Shown: positions 8,244 to 17,421 of the stretch, piece by piece
Numbering within the stretch: position 1 is the first letter of the stretch
How the letters are laid out: every line of letters starts with the position of its first letter
Assembly (NCBI GenBank): GCA_964537965.1
Contig: CAZIDB010000043.1
Span: 1-25,504 of the forward strand
DNA length: 25,504 bases
Source of the DNA: SURF-24 sp964537965
GTDB taxonomy: Bacteria > Bacteroidota > Ignavibacteria > Ignavibacteriales > SURF-24
Direction: 5' to 3'
Made by a program: the position numbers and the translations under genes
The notes under the pieces: generated by a model
What the model was told of the DNA's origin: nothing
The model's input: only the letters and a program-made list of their open reading frames with translations
The model's database searches: none

Positions 8244-8891
8244 CTATTTCGAATGAGTTATTTTTTCCGTGAGTTTTCTTGATAGGACTGCAAGGCTTGT
8301 AGAGAATACGGCATTTTCAACAATTATATCTTTTGGCACAGAAAGAGAAACCGGAGCAAAATTCCATATTGCAATTATTCCTCCATCTACCATATGAGAA
8401 GCAACTTCCTGTGCTGCCTGGGCGGGAACAGTAAGAATACCTACCTTTATATGCATTCTTTCTGCAAGGTTAGTAAGCTTGCGGATAGGCAGTACTTCTA
8501 TTCCCTGGATTTTTGTTTCTATCTTTGCAGGATCATTATCGAAGGCGGCAACTATATTAATTCCATATTTCTTTAACGCATCATAGCCAAGAATTGCAGA
8601 GCCCAGGTTACCTGTACCGGCAAGAAATGCATCTGTAAGATTATTCCAGTTCAGATAGCTTTCTATTGTATCAATCAGTTCATTTACATCATAACCAACT
8701 TTTGGCTTACCAATCATTCCTGTATAAGCAATATCTTTACGAACCTGAGTAGGATCAAGGTTAAGCGTATCTGCAAAAATAGTTGTTGATACTTCATTAA
8801 TGTTTCTTTCCTGCAGACTTTTAAGCAGTTGAAGATAAACGGGTAATCTTCTTAGCGCCGGTTCGGGTATTGGTTTTAGTCCTGATATCAT
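8244..8891 (-). CDS. rex: Redox-sensing transcriptional repressor Rex
   Basis: Rex is a cytoplasmic dimeric repressor that leaves DNA when the NADH/NAD+ ratio rises. Residues 1-80 form the winged-helix domain (RRLPVYLQLLKSL, then DPTQVRKDIAYTG). Residues 87-205 form a Rossmann domain with GTGNLGSA (92-99), the acidic strand end AAFDND (115-120), TVPAQAAQEVA, and WNFAPVSLSVP in place of the usual NFAP region. At 215 residues it is full length. The segment GKPKVGYDV after the wing differs from the better-known Rex sequences, which may match the unusual operators upstream. It is the first gene of the hydrogenase transcript, so it probably controls itself and HydCBA together. Confidence 0.93.
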   Translation of the reverse strand: MISGLKPIPEPALRRLPVYLQLLKSLQERNINEVSTTIFADTLNLDPTQVRKDIAYTGMIGKPKVGYDVNELIDTIESYLNWNNLTDAFLAGTGNLGSAILGYDALKKYGINIVAAFDNDPAKIETKIQGIEVLPIRKLTNLAERMHIKVGILTVPAQAAQEVASHMVDGGIIAIWNFAPVSLSVPKDIIVENAVFSTSLAVLSRKLTEKITHSK

Positions 8892-8898
8892 ATTACAT

Positions 8899-8920
8899 AA
8901 TCGAGATTTTTTTCTCGATT
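8899..8920. promoter_or_regulatory. Candidate Rex operator 1 (perfect palindrome)
   Basis: AATCGAGA (8899-8906) and TCTCGATT (8913-8920) are perfect reverse complements around six T residues, beginning 8 bp before the rex start codon. The site lies between the predicted -10 box and the gene, where a bound repressor would block transcription. It does not resemble the commonly reported Rex consensus (TTGTTAA or TTGTGAA half-sites), so assigning it to Rex is an inference from position. Confidence 0.6.
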
Positions 8921-8949
8921 AAATTAGAGAAATTTTTCTCGATTGTCAA
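8921..8949 (-). promoter_or_regulatory. Predicted promoter of the rex-hydCBA operon
   Basis: On the minus strand a perfect -35 hexamer TTGACA (8949-8944) is followed after 17 bases by a weak -10-like TAATTT (8926-8921). The spacer is almost entirely occupied by the second palindrome, and the other palindrome sits just downstream. The coincidence with two operators supports this as the operon promoter, although the -10 match is poor. Confidence 0.5.
8923..8944. promoter_or_regulatory. Candidate Rex operator 2 (imperfect palindrome)
   Basis: This is a second copy of the same 22-bp motif: ATTAGAGA (8923-8930), six bases, then TCTCGATT (8937-8944). The right half is identical to operator 1; the left half differs at two positions. 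The centres of the two copies are 24 bp apart. The site lies between the predicted -35 and -10 boxes. Confidence 0.55.
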
Positions 8950-9086
8950 TAATTTTTTAATAATTATATAAATGACGATTTTCCAACAGAAAACAAAGAA
9001 ATAGTCGCTTCAAAAAAACTATATTTGGAAAATCTTACCTTCATATTTAATTTTTTGCCAGCAATTATAATTTATACTGCTAACTG

Positions 9087-9491
9087 ATGGAATTAACACT
9101 AATCATATTCTGGATTATCATTTCATTTGCAATTTGCATGATAAGATGCTACGGGCTTTTAAACGAGCAGGATACTTTAGCCGGCAAAACACGGTTGGAA
9201 AAAAGAAAGAATCTTATCCTATTCTTCAGTAAAATCTGGTTTTCCTCACTTCCAATCCTGTTGAGTTTCTGGATATTCTTTTATAGGCTGGATGATATTT
9301 TATTTCTTATAGGAATTGATCTGGTGAATAATAAAGTACTGCATTCACTAATAATTCTTTTGGCAGGAATTCCTCTTATTCTTTTTTCTGGCTATTTAGG
9401 AAATATATTATGGATCTCTGTTTGTAAGCGGTATATTAAAAATTTTGACGCTGCTAAATTTTCTTTTTGGGAAACGGATGTGGAGTTATAA
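9087..9491 (+). CDS. Small hypothetical membrane protein
   Basis: I do not recognise a family for this 134-residue protein. It has about three hydrophobic segments (roughly 3-22, 47-67 and 86-110), separated by a basic loop (residues 34-42, KTRLEKRKN) and a short acidic one (RLDD), and a hydrophilic C-terminus. It probably sits in the inner membrane. The ribosome-binding site is weak. A TATATTTG element resembling the Bacteroidota -7 motif lies at 9020-9027, but no matching -33 element is clear. It stands alone, diverging from rex and converging on the lipoprotein gene at 9601. The membrane character makes a real gene likely, but nothing indicates its role. Confidence 0.55.
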   Translation: MELTLIIFWIIISFAICMIRCYGLLNEQDTLAGKTRLEKRKNLILFFSKIWFSSLPILLSFWIFFYRLDDILFLIGIDLVNNKVLHSLIILLAGIPLILFSGYLGNILWISVCKRYIKNFDAAKFSFWETDVEL

Positions 9492-9544
9492 TAGCATTCC
9501 TGTACTATTCTTTTAATCTAACTGGAAGTACTTATCAAATAAAA

Positions 9545-9572
9545 AAGGCCGCGTATTGTATCACGCAGCCTT
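9545..9572 (-). terminator. Rho-independent terminator of the surface-protein operon
   Basis: AAGGC-C-GCGT (9545-9554) pairs with ACGC-A-GCCTT (9563-9572) around an 8-base loop, forming a nine-pair stem with one internal mismatch. On the minus strand it is followed by a run of T residues (complement of the A-run at 9541-9546). It lies about 30 bp beyond the stop of the IPT/TIG lipoprotein gene. Confidence 0.8.
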
Positions 9573-9600
9573 ATAAATCCTTTAAGGAATTGTCACACTA

Positions 9601-10890
9601 TCAGAGATCTCCTCTTCCGTAATAAGGAGCACTGTATTTCTTAGTAATTACTCTAATAACTTCCTGAGTATGTGCAGAGGTTTTTCCCCTGAGGAAATAC
9701 AAATCATCTGCTATACCCCATGCAAGGGATTGTACCGGAGTAGCATATATTGCATCACCAAGAAGAACATCGAAAAAGATTTCTGAAGTTCTATCTGTCT
9801 TTACCATTATAATTGGCGGTGCAGTTGTTAAAGTTGTATCTGAATTACCGGCATAGATAGTTCCATCCTGCGAAATGGTAATTGATTTAATCTGTACTGT
9901 AGGATAAGTTGGAGTAAAGTTAAAATACTCTACTGTATTAGCAACATCAAGTACAGAATCACTAACAACGGGAATCTTATATATTTTTTCTGCATTGTCT
10001 CTTGTAGCAGCTACATATAAAGCACTTTGGAAATATCTAATTGATTTAACTTCACCTGCAAAGGCATATTTTTCAATTCTTTTAGGATTACTGTATGATA
10101 TCCTGTATAACTGAGCATTTCCGGAAGCACCGCCAGCCCAAACAAATCCTTTATTATCAAAATCAAAATCAGCAATATTGCCCGCAAAACCACTTGCCCA
10201 TGCTTTTGCAGCAGTGTTTTCTTTTACTTCAAAGATGGCTTTTGTTGCACTGCGGATACATAGAAGATTATTATCCGGGCCACATTTCATTGTAGTAAAT
10301 ATAACAGAAGATGTAGCGCTTCCGGTTGGTGCAAAAGCAGTTTCTGTACCATCAGTAGCAATTTTAATAAATCCAATTTCTTTTTCAGTCTTTGAATTTT
10401 TCGCGTGTATATAAATATTTCCGGCTTTATCTACTGTCATACAATTTGGTGCACGGTTTGCAACTTTAACTGCTTCACCGGCAGCTACGCGTAAACGGTA
10501 TTGTACCGGCTCACTGAAATTATCATTGCCTTTTGTCCAGCTACATTTAACCTGTAAAGTGTCTTTAGGATTATTTGGAGCCAATACTTTCATTTGGGTA
10601 GTTGTAGCTTCAAGAACAGTTCCCTTCATAGATCCAAAATAAACAATATTAAGATTCGCAGTAGGATTAAAACCACTACCAGTAATTGTCACTACATCCA
10701 CACCAGCTAAGGATTCACCTTGCGGAGCAATATTATCAATTACCGGTTTTGTACCAGCCGGTGGATTAAAACTATCCCATAAACTTGGGGTTGTATCCTC
10801 ATCACAGCCAACAAAAAGAGTTATAACAAATAAACTCATAAGGCTAACAAGGATTTTCTTACTATTTAACATATTTAATTTCATTTTCAT
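9601..10890 (-). CDS. IPT/TIG-domain lipoprotein with beta-propeller-like region
   Basis: This 429-residue protein is predicted to be a surface or periplasmic lipoprotein. A signal sequence ends in the lipobox FVGC, placing the lipidated cysteine at C29. Residues 49-135 form an IPT/TIG immunoglobulin-like domain (PVIDNIAPQGESLAGVDVV, then ITGSGFN). The rest, about 145-420, shows repeated strands such as APNCMTVDKAGNIYIHAK, GFVWAGGASGNAQLYRIS and ITISQDGTIYAGNSD, typical of NHL/SMP-30-like propellers. Proteins with this layout often accompany TonB-dependent receptors in Bacteroidota, where they may bind ligand at the surface. It is the last gene of the minus-strand cluster, with a terminator downstream. 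The ligand is unknown. Confidence 0.72.
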   Translation of the reverse strand: MKMKLNMLNSKKILVSLMSLFVITLFVGCDEDTTPSLWDSFNPPAGTKPVIDNIAPQGESLAGVDVVTITGSGFNPTANLNIVYFGSMKGTVLEATTTQMKVLAPNNPKDTLQVKCSWTKGNDNFSEPVQYRLRVAAGEAVKVANRAPNCMTVDKAGNIYIHAKNSKTEKEIGFIKIATDGTETAFAPTGSATSSVIFTTMKCGPDNNLLCIRSATKAIFEVKENTAAKAWASGFAGNIADFDFDNKGFVWAGGASGNAQLYRISYSNPKRIEKYAFAGEVKSIRYFQSALYVAATRDNAEKIYKIPVVSDSVLDVANTVEYFNFTPTYPTVQIKSITISQDGTIYAGNSDTTLTTAPPIIMVKTDRTSEIFFDVLLGDAIYATPVQSLAWGIADDLYFLRGKTSAHTQEVIRVITKKYSAPYYGRGDL

Positions 10891-10938
10891 TTTTCTACCA
10901 AATTTTTGTTAGAACTTATTTTTAAAAACTAATTACAC

Positions 10939-11526
10939 TTAGAATGCAAAGTTTATAGTTATGCGATGAACATCACCTAAACCATCCTCACTAATCGGGA
11001 TATAGCTGTAGTCAGCCGCTAACCATACACCTGATACTCTCTGCTGAACACCAACACCGGCTGTAAAACCATTCTGAACATCATTCTGGGATGAATAACC
11101 AGCCCTTAATGAAAGGGATTTCATAAACAGGTATTCAGCGCCAACATTAATCAACTGTTTGTAGTCTCTGGGATGAACCGCATCTACAGTCAGGTTTAAT
11201 GCATGCATTTCGTGGTTAACTTCAAGCAGATCCATAGCATTAAATGCGAAACCAATTTTAAAAGTAAGTGGTAATTCAAAGTTGTCTTCTTCAAATTTGG
11301 TTTCCTTTGAGAAATTTCTGATTGCCATACCGAAGTTCAAACTTTTAAAACCAGTATGGTATAAAACACCAAAGTCAAAAGCGAAAGTATTGGTTCTGGT
11401 ATTAACTACAGTCTGAGAACCATCTCCGCTTAACCCAATTAAGCCAGCACCCAAATCCTGCATAACATACTTAACATTACCGCCTATAGAGATTATCTGA
11501 CAGTGCTTTTGCATAACCGATACCAA
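10939..11526 (-). CDS. PorV/PorQ-family outer membrane protein, C-terminal fragment after frameshift
   Basis: This is the second part of a gene broken at about 11494. Homology-like sequence begins at ISIGGNVKYVMQDLG (11493); the preceding residues, including the apparent Met at 11526, are probably read out of frame. It contains alternating beta strands (FAFDFGVLYHTGFKSLNFGMAI, among others, shortened here as FAFDFGVLYH and LNFGMAI) and ends HRITINFAF with a terminal Phe, as expected for an outer-membrane barrel. PorV acts in type IX secretion, carrying cargo to the attachment complex, while related FadL-like proteins have less defined roles. Joined with the upstream part, the protein would be about 351 residues, normal for the family. 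Confidence 0.7.
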   Translation of the reverse strand: MVSVMQKHCQIISIGGNVKYVMQDLGAGLIGLSGDGSQTVVNTRTNTFAFDFGVLYHTGFKSLNFGMAIRNFSKETKFEEDNFELPLTFKIGFAFNAMDLLEVNHEMHALNLTVDAVHPRDYKQLINVGAEYLFMKSLSLRAGYSSQNDVQNGFTAGVGVQQRVSGVWLAADYSYIPISEDGLGDVHRITINFAF

Positions 11527-11995
11527 ATGATAATGCTGTTGGGTTAAACAGACCTAAATCAAGAAAACCCTGCTCATTATCAGCAAGAATAGTGTGTTTA
11601 AGATCGCCGTAGTCTACAGTCTGAAAGAAAACACCGAATACACCGTAGCTTCCATTCATCGGGCTGAATGCCAAACTACCGTAAATGTGGTTTATATCAG
11701 CAAACCATTTTGTATTTCCGACAGAGACATTTACCATATCTTCAATTCTTGCCATACCGGCAGGATTAAAAAACATAGAAGACGAATTACCTTCCAATGC
11801 TGTAACCGCATCGCCCATCGAACTGGCGCGAGCATCGCAGGCAACACTTAGGAATTTCATTCCTGTTTGTGCCAGCTTTTGTCTTTCCTGGCCCCACATT
11901 GCTGTAGATAATACCGAAAGGATCATACAGCTAATGCCAATAACAAATATATATTTTTTCATTATCGCACACCCGTTTTTTACTAAAGTTTTCAT
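11477..11995 (-). CDS. PorV/PorQ-family outer membrane protein, N-terminal fragment before frameshift
   Basis: A signal peptide (strongest from M12, MKKYIFVIGI, ending near AMWG) precedes the family signature: LAQTGMKFLSVACDARASSM and FFNPAGMARIEDM, typical of PorV/PorQ-like proteins of the Bacteroidota. The start at 11995 is supported by GGAGGAG just upstream. The frame ends in NLYRR and a stop, whereas skipping one base near 11494 continues smoothly as SD-ISIGGNVKYV into the next frame. The break is therefore a one-base insertion, a two-base deletion or an assembly error. The gene lies 18 bp after the T9SS-sorted protein gene, which fits a role in exporting or tethering that protein. Confidence 0.75.
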   Translation of the reverse strand: MKTLVKNGCAIMKKYIFVIGISCMILSVLSTAMWGQERQKLAQTGMKFLSVACDARASSMGDAVTALEGNSSSMFFNPAGMARIEDMVNVSVGNTKWFADINHIYGSLAFSPMNGSYGVFGVFFQTVDYGDLKHTILADNEQGFLDLGLFNPTALSFGIGYAKALSDNLYRR

Positions 11996-12013
11996 TATTC
12001 TCCTCCGGTTCTC

Positions 12014-14179
12014 TTATCTTACAACTACAAATTTTTCAACAGATCTTTCACCTGTTTTAGTGTCTTCAATAATAGCAATGTAAACACCAGGTGCAATAAG
12101 TTGATTTGAGGAAGTCTGCTGGAACCAGTAATGGTCACCGCTTCCATCTGTATGTTCTATTGTATGTATTAGCTCACCTAATTCAGTATAGATTTTAATT
12201 GTACACTCGCCCGGTATATTAAAAAAGGCAAGTTTGTTTGGTTCTTTTTCACCAAAACGTAATTTATCTCCAAGGCTTGATGAAATATGGAATGGATTAG
12301 GTACAATTCTAATCTGGCTTAAGCTTGTTCCCGGCTGACGTTTAAGGTTTGCCGGATCATAAGACTGAGAATAATAACGGTTGCTTATAAGTTGTTTCTT
12401 CCAGATTCCAAGAGCACTGTTAGCAGTTATCTCCGGTCCTTTAGTTACCATATAATAGTAATACGAAAATCCTCTCTGTGGAGATTTGTCATTATAGCTT
12501 CTTACTGAAATATCATCTGTTTCGAATATTTTAGTATAATTACTATCATATCTTCCAACAGCTCTCCAGATTTCAAATCCTTTAAGATTCGGATCGCTTT
12601 CATAAACATCCCAGGTCAAAGCAATTCTATCTCCGCCAGATGTAACGTTAAATACTTTCGGAGGTAAAGGCGCTTCCTGAATATTATAACCGCTGTTATA
12701 ATTATCAAGTGCACGGCGGAAGGTCATCATCAAAGAATCCTTTCCAGTCATTACGCGCTGATTCTTTTCTAAATTAGCAGCATCCTTTGCTGCTGCATTC
12801 GTACCGGCTGCTTCATATTTTCTTTTATATTGTCTTCCATATTCAATTGACTTCTCACGACTTAAACCATTAACTGCTTCAGCCATTACAATAACAACAC
12901 TATCACCAGGTCCTAATGTATAAGGTCCGTAACCATTACACATTGAATAACCATCTGTTCTTCCCATAGCAGGATCAACACCGGCAGAAGTTGTAAAATC
13001 ACCATCCGGATCAGCTTTATCGCAATGTCTTATTGCTTTGTGTCCTCTTGTAATCCAGCCATATTCACCTGTCATTCTTACCTTGTCATATTCGCTTGCG
13101 CTGAATGAAGTGTAAGGTTCATCCGAACCGACATAATCTGTAGTTGACGGTTGTCCCGGATCATCTGAATGATCTGTGGCTGATTTATCTGCATGTAAAG
13201 TAACAACGCCGGCAAATTGTGGTGCACCAAGTCTGCCAATAGTATCACCTGAAGAAACGTTTACTGCAGTTGTCCATAATGGACCGCCAAGGTTATCATA
13301 AGCAGTAAAAACAGGATGAGGTCCGTGCCATACGAATTGTGCTCTCATTCCTTCTGGGTTATCGGCATCATTTTTAACACCATCACCGCGGGTATCAATC
13401 ATTGTATTTGTACCCCAGCCGGTAGAGTTTCCAATTTCATAACGAGAGTTTGCACAAGGAGCTAACCTGTACTGGAAATAAAGATAAACACCGGTAAGTG
13501 TTTTGCCAGGAAGTTCAATTTCATCATCCGCATCAATGTTGCCGGTGTTCTTTAATGTAAATTCCATAACATGATAATTATCATGGAATTCCTGGCTCCA
13601 TTGCATAATTTTTCTTGTCATTGTAATACCGGTTTTAGTATTACAAACATTTACAATCATCCTGTCCGCAGGAATGTTGGGATCAACTTCATCAACAACT
13701 GCAGAAAGTCTTTCACTTAAAATTCCATCCGTATAAACTTCAGGTTTATCAAATTTGCTTATTGTATTAAATACCATAGGAGTAAATTCTCCTACACCAG
13801 TAGCACGCGGACCAACGTGAACAACTTTATATGGATAAAGCTCACCATTTTCATCTGTGAAATCAGTAGTTGCAATCCATAGCGCTTTAGCGGCCTGAAT
13901 ATCAGTATATTCATATAATCCGGGCCATCTCATACCATCCTGCTGATCTGCGCCGGCTCTTCCAATTTCAATTTCACATCCGATAGATGAATAGAAATTA
14001 TTCAGAGAGCCAACGGCAAGCCAGTTTGTCTTTACAGAAACCTGACCAAAAGTTATTTGGGGTTGAACTAAAAGACCAAGCAAAATGAGTACGCCTGAAA
14101 GCGGGATAATTCTTTTCTTAAATATTTCTATAAACATTATTTTATCCTCATTTTTTTTACACTTTTTTATTTCATTCAT
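12014..14179 (-). CDS. Large secreted protein with FN3 and type IX secretion sorting domain
   Basis: The N-terminus has a basic stretch and hydrophobic core ending at ITFGQ (about 45), a signal peptide. The start may instead be M15 at 14137, which also has a GAGG site and gives a more typical signal. The body (50-500) is unrecognised and rich in Asp and Gly. Residues 505-582 form a fibronectin type III domain (IALTWDVYESDPNLKGFEIW, then YYYYMVTKG). Residues 624-721 match a T9SS type A / FlgD-like sorting domain: RIVPNPFHIS, IKIYTELGELIHTIEHT, LIAPGVYIAIIED, VEKFVVVR. It is likely exported and anchored at the cell surface, possibly with the neighbouring PorV-like protein and TonB receptor. Substrate unknown. 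Confidence 0.75.
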   Translation of the reverse strand: MNEIKKCKKNEDKIMFIEIFKKRIIPLSGVLILLGLLVQPQITFGQVSVKTNWLAVGSLNNFYSSIGCEIEIGRAGADQQDGMRWPGLYEYTDIQAAKALWIATTDFTDENGELYPYKVVHVGPRATGVGEFTPMVFNTISKFDKPEVYTDGILSERLSAVVDEVDPNIPADRMIVNVCNTKTGITMTRKIMQWSQEFHDNYHVMEFTLKNTGNIDADDEIELPGKTLTGVYLYFQYRLAPCANSRYEIGNSTGWGTNTMIDTRGDGVKNDADNPEGMRAQFVWHGPHPVFTAYDNLGGPLWTTAVNVSSGDTIGRLGAPQFAGVVTLHADKSATDHSDDPGQPSTTDYVGSDEPYTSFSASEYDKVRMTGEYGWITRGHKAIRHCDKADPDGDFTTSAGVDPAMGRTDGYSMCNGYGPYTLGPGDSVVIVMAEAVNGLSREKSIEYGRQYKRKYEAAGTNAAAKDAANLEKNQRVMTGKDSLMMTFRRALDNYNSGYNIQEAPLPPKVFNVTSGGDRIALTWDVYESDPNLKGFEIWRAVGRYDSNYTKIFETDDISVRSYNDKSPQRGFSYYYYMVTKGPEITANSALGIWKKQLISNRYYSQSYDPANLKRQPGTSLSQIRIVPNPFHISSSLGDKLRFGEKEPNKLAFFNIPGECTIKIYTELGELIHTIEHTDGSGDHYWFQQTSSNQLIAPGVYIAIIEDTKTGERSVEKFVVVR

Positions 14180-14201
14180 TTCAAAACCACCTTTCCGGGA
14201 A

Positions 14202-17200
14202 TTAGAATAATTCTAAATTAAATTTAATTCCCCAGAATATATCCCTTGGGTTTAGAAATGTAATATAGTCCTGGTTCGGCATATCGATATATGATTTATT
14301 TTTTCTCCATTCATCTTTCTCTGCATCGGTAGCATTAGGATCCCAGGCATGATATTCTCCTTTTCTATAATCACCAAGTTTATCTTCACCATATTCATAA
14401 CTAACGCCGTCTTTTGTATTAGACCATCCGATCTTTGGTGAGCCATCAGGATTTTTTGGAAAATCTTTGAATGCTTCTGCAGGTAAGTGAAGTGAATTAT
14501 AATAATCTCTTGTATCATTACCATCATAAAAAGCGTAACTGTTCATGTATTTGAAGTTGAACACGTTAGATATATCAACAAAGAGTTGAAGGTTAACCGG
14601 ACCAAATTTGAAACTTTTGCTCAAACGAAGGTCTAAGCTGTAATTATCTCTCCAACGAACGTTATCAACAACACCCGGCATATCTGAACCGCCTGTCCAT
14701 GTACCATATGAACCTGCACTCCAGAATCCAAGCAAGTTAAGTCTCCATTCTTCAAGTAGATGAATTCCGGCAACCTTTGGCCCAAATTCAGTCGGAGTAA
14801 AGAAATCAATATTAAACCTTGCATATGGAGCAGGTTTTGGTCTGCCTTCATAGCTGTCCCTTGTTTCAGTATCATAAAGTAGTTGATAGTTTCTTTCTGA
14901 AACAAGGCTTTGATAATGTAACGGATAGCCAAAGATTCCATAAGTTCTAACCTGGTAGGTATAGTTAATAAATCCCTGGATCCAGTTCCCTCTGTTTTTT
15001 GTAACTGTAGCTTCAAAACCTCTTACATCAGAATACTGGTTCGGTTCACTTATAGAATAATTTACAGTTTCATCACGGTTTACATAAGTTACAAGTCTTG
15101 ATTCAAGTGAGTTGTCTTTATAGAAACCGGCAAGACGAATTAAGAACTGATCAAGAAGATTTTGTTCAAAGCCTAATTCATATTGTATTGTTCTTTGCAA
15201 ATCGATATTAGGATTAGAAATTCTGTCAATATTTTTTGTGGCTTCCGAGCTTTGTCTTATCAGATAAAGCTGAGAAGGATCAGGCATCTGCCTGAAGTGA
15301 CCATAGTTAAAGAAAAGTTTACTGTTTTCGGAAATCGGGAATGCAACACCTAACCTTGGACTTAAGTAAAGTTTCTTTTCGGTTGGATCTTTCACTAATA
15401 TCTTATCAATGTCAGCAGAGTTTTCTGCGGAAAAGGCTGATGAATAAGTATCAAAAACATACCAGGTACCGCCGGCATGAGAATAATCCAAACGCAAACC
15501 AACGTTGGCAACCATTCCTTCGAACTCTAATTTATCCTGTACATACAAGGCACCTCTAACAGGATATTTATGCCATTTATTCGAATAACGTCCATCCGGT
15601 AAAACCCAGTCATATGAACCGTAGTTTGAATAATTGTCTGAGTAAATAAATTCGAAACCGGATTTAATCTGGTTATATTTATCAAGCTGGCTTACAAAAT
15701 CAAATCTTGATGAATAAGAGACAACGTTACTTGAATCTCTTGAGACACCGAAACCGATTGTAGTTCTTAAGCCGGCTTGTGTGGTAGCGAATTCATAAGT
15801 ATCTCCCCAGAATCCGAACGGAGCTTCATCAACATAGTATGAATTACCGAACCTGTAAATTCTGGATGTATCTCTGAAGCGGTCATGATTTGTATTATAA
15901 TCTGATTCAAATCTTGTTAAAGAAAATTCATAGAAAGTAGATGAATTTAATGCATGTGTAAATTTCAATCCCTGCATATTTCTTTTAACTGTAGAAGGAC
16001 AATAATATGAAGGAGAAAAAATTCTTGAATTTGTAAACTGACCGTTATTCATAACACTGGCAACACTGCCTGCAGATCCAAACATTCCGGTTCCGCCTGC
16101 ACGGCTTGTATTTGTACCATCCTGCGTTCCAAACAAACCATCGAATGATACTTTCATTCCGGGTGCTACATCAGATGTTATTTTAAATTGAATATTTTCA
16201 TTTTCAAGACCATCAGTTGCCAATGGAATTACATACATTGAACTGTTGCGGACGTAAGAAGCTGAAAATCTTAAATTACCAAGGTAACTGCTTACAACAG
16301 GAATCGGCCCTGCAATTGTAAGGTCAATATCATAATCAGGTTTTGCAATATCTATAACTCTTCTCATCTGCCACAAGTATAAACGCTGTGCAGCCTGCGG
16401 AGTTAAATCATTGGTAGGATCATTATCCTTCATAGTATTTTGTGAAATCTGGTTCCAGCCAACAAAATCTTTATATTGCTTTTGAGTAAAAGCATCCCAG
16501 GCACCGCTTGTTGTTCCCGTCCAGCATACATCATCATCAACAAAAGGTCTAATCCAGAAACCGTTTATATCATTTGGAGAAGAACCAAAATGTTTCTGTG
16601 CAACAGGGCTGTATCTTCCCTGGAAGCTTACTGAATATTTATCTTTCTTACCTTCTTTGGTAACAACATTAACCAAACCGGAACGGATGTTTCCGTATTC
16701 AGCATTAAAACCACCAGTCTGAATCTGTATGTCTTCAATGGATGTAAAAGAAACACCGGTAAACGGAGTGTTATCACGTTCATCGCGCATTGTTAAACCG
16801 TTAAGCATAAATGCACTTTGATCTGCCGTACCACCGCGGATTAATGGTCCCTGGCTGCCTGCAACAATACCAGCCTGTAAATTTATAATACTCTGTGCGC
16901 TTGCAACAGGTAAATTCTGAACTTCCTGAATATTCAGGTTAACACGGCTGTATGAAACGTCTTTCTGTACTATCGGTTGCTGAGCAATAATAACAACTTC
17001 AGCAGCCTGAATAGATGTTTCTGCAAGTTCTATATTTACTTCAGTTGTTTGGTCAATATTAGTTCTTACGCCAACAATAGTAGAATTATTATAACCAATT
17101 AAAGAAGCTCTCATAGTATACGTTCCAGGAAGAACGTTAACTATAACATAATAACCCTCAATATTGGTGGCAGCACCAAGAGTTGTCCCCTCCAATATTA

Positions 17201-17330
17201 CGTTTACACCAACCAATGGTTCGCCGGTCTGCTGATCTTTTGCAATACCGGAAATTTTTCCATACTGTGCAAACAAATTAGTAGAAACTACTATAAGGGT
17301 TAAAAGAAAAGTTCGTATCAAAAATCTCAT
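14202..17330 (-). CDS. TonB-dependent receptor with carboxypeptidase-regulatory-like domain
   Basis: This outer-membrane transporter of 1042 residues is powered by TonB. A signal peptide (1-21, ending NLFAQ) precedes a carboxypeptidase-regulatory-like Ig domain (25-102: GKISGIAKDQQTGEPLVGVN, SLIGYNNSTIVGV). A TonB-box-like EVVIIAQ (111-117) leads to the plug (about 120-228), with LQAGIVAGSQGPLIRGG, FMLNGLTMRD and GGFNAEYGNIRSGLVNVVTK. The remainder is a beta barrel, with the usual TonB-dep_Rec region and a final strand FWGIKFNLELF ending in Phe. The layout matches Bacteroidota receptors for glycans, peptides or siderophores, but no SusD homologue is adjacent, so the substrate is unknown. The downstream neighbour begins 22 bp after its stop. 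Confidence 0.9.
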   Translation of the reverse strand: MRFLIRTFLLTLIVVSTNLFAQYGKISGIAKDQQTGEPLVGVNVILEGTTLGAATNIEGYYVIVNVLPGTYTMRASLIGYNNSTIVGVRTNIDQTTEVNIELAETSIQAAEVVIIAQQPIVQKDVSYSRVNLNIQEVQNLPVASAQSIINLQAGIVAGSQGPLIRGGTADQSAFMLNGLTMRDERDNTPFTGVSFTSIEDIQIQTGGFNAEYGNIRSGLVNVVTKEGKKDKYSVSFQGRYSPVAQKHFGSSPNDINGFWIRPFVDDDVCWTGTTSGAWDAFTQKQYKDFVGWNQISQNTMKDNDPTNDLTPQAAQRLYLWQMRRVIDIAKPDYDIDLTIAGPIPVVSSYLGNLRFSASYVRNSSMYVIPLATDGLENENIQFKITSDVAPGMKVSFDGLFGTQDGTNTSRAGGTGMFGSAGSVASVMNNGQFTNSRIFSPSYYCPSTVKRNMQGLKFTHALNSSTFYEFSLTRFESDYNTNHDRFRDTSRIYRFGNSYYVDEAPFGFWGDTYEFATTQAGLRTTIGFGVSRDSSNVVSYSSRFDFVSQLDKYNQIKSGFEFIYSDNYSNYGSYDWVLPDGRYSNKWHKYPVRGALYVQDKLEFEGMVANVGLRLDYSHAGGTWYVFDTYSSAFSAENSADIDKILVKDPTEKKLYLSPRLGVAFPISENSKLFFNYGHFRQMPDPSQLYLIRQSSEATKNIDRISNPNIDLQRTIQYELGFEQNLLDQFLIRLAGFYKDNSLESRLVTYVNRDETVNYSISEPNQYSDVRGFEATVTKNRGNWIQGFINYTYQVRTYGIFGYPLHYQSLVSERNYQLLYDTETRDSYEGRPKPAPYARFNIDFFTPTEFGPKVAGIHLLEEWRLNLLGFWSAGSYGTWTGGSDMPGVVDNVRWRDNYSLDLRLSKSFKFGPVNLQLFVDISNVFNFKYMNSYAFYDGNDTRDYYNSLHLPAEAFKDFPKNPDGSPKIGWSNTKDGVSYEYGEDKLGDYRKGEYHAWDPNATDAEKDEWRKNKSYIDMPNQDYITFLNPRDIFWGIKFNLELF

Positions 17331-17421
17331 CTTTACTTTCTCCTTTTTAGAAGATTAATTCTTACGCAAAAAATTTCATTTAGATTTTTTAGATCTATAT
17401 TAAAACCAACAGACTACAAAG

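Noticed and set aside
14185..14215. Short palindrome around the TonB receptor stop codon
   Set aside because: TTAGAA/TTCTAA is short, AT-only in character and overlaps coding sequence, so it is probably a by-product of codons.
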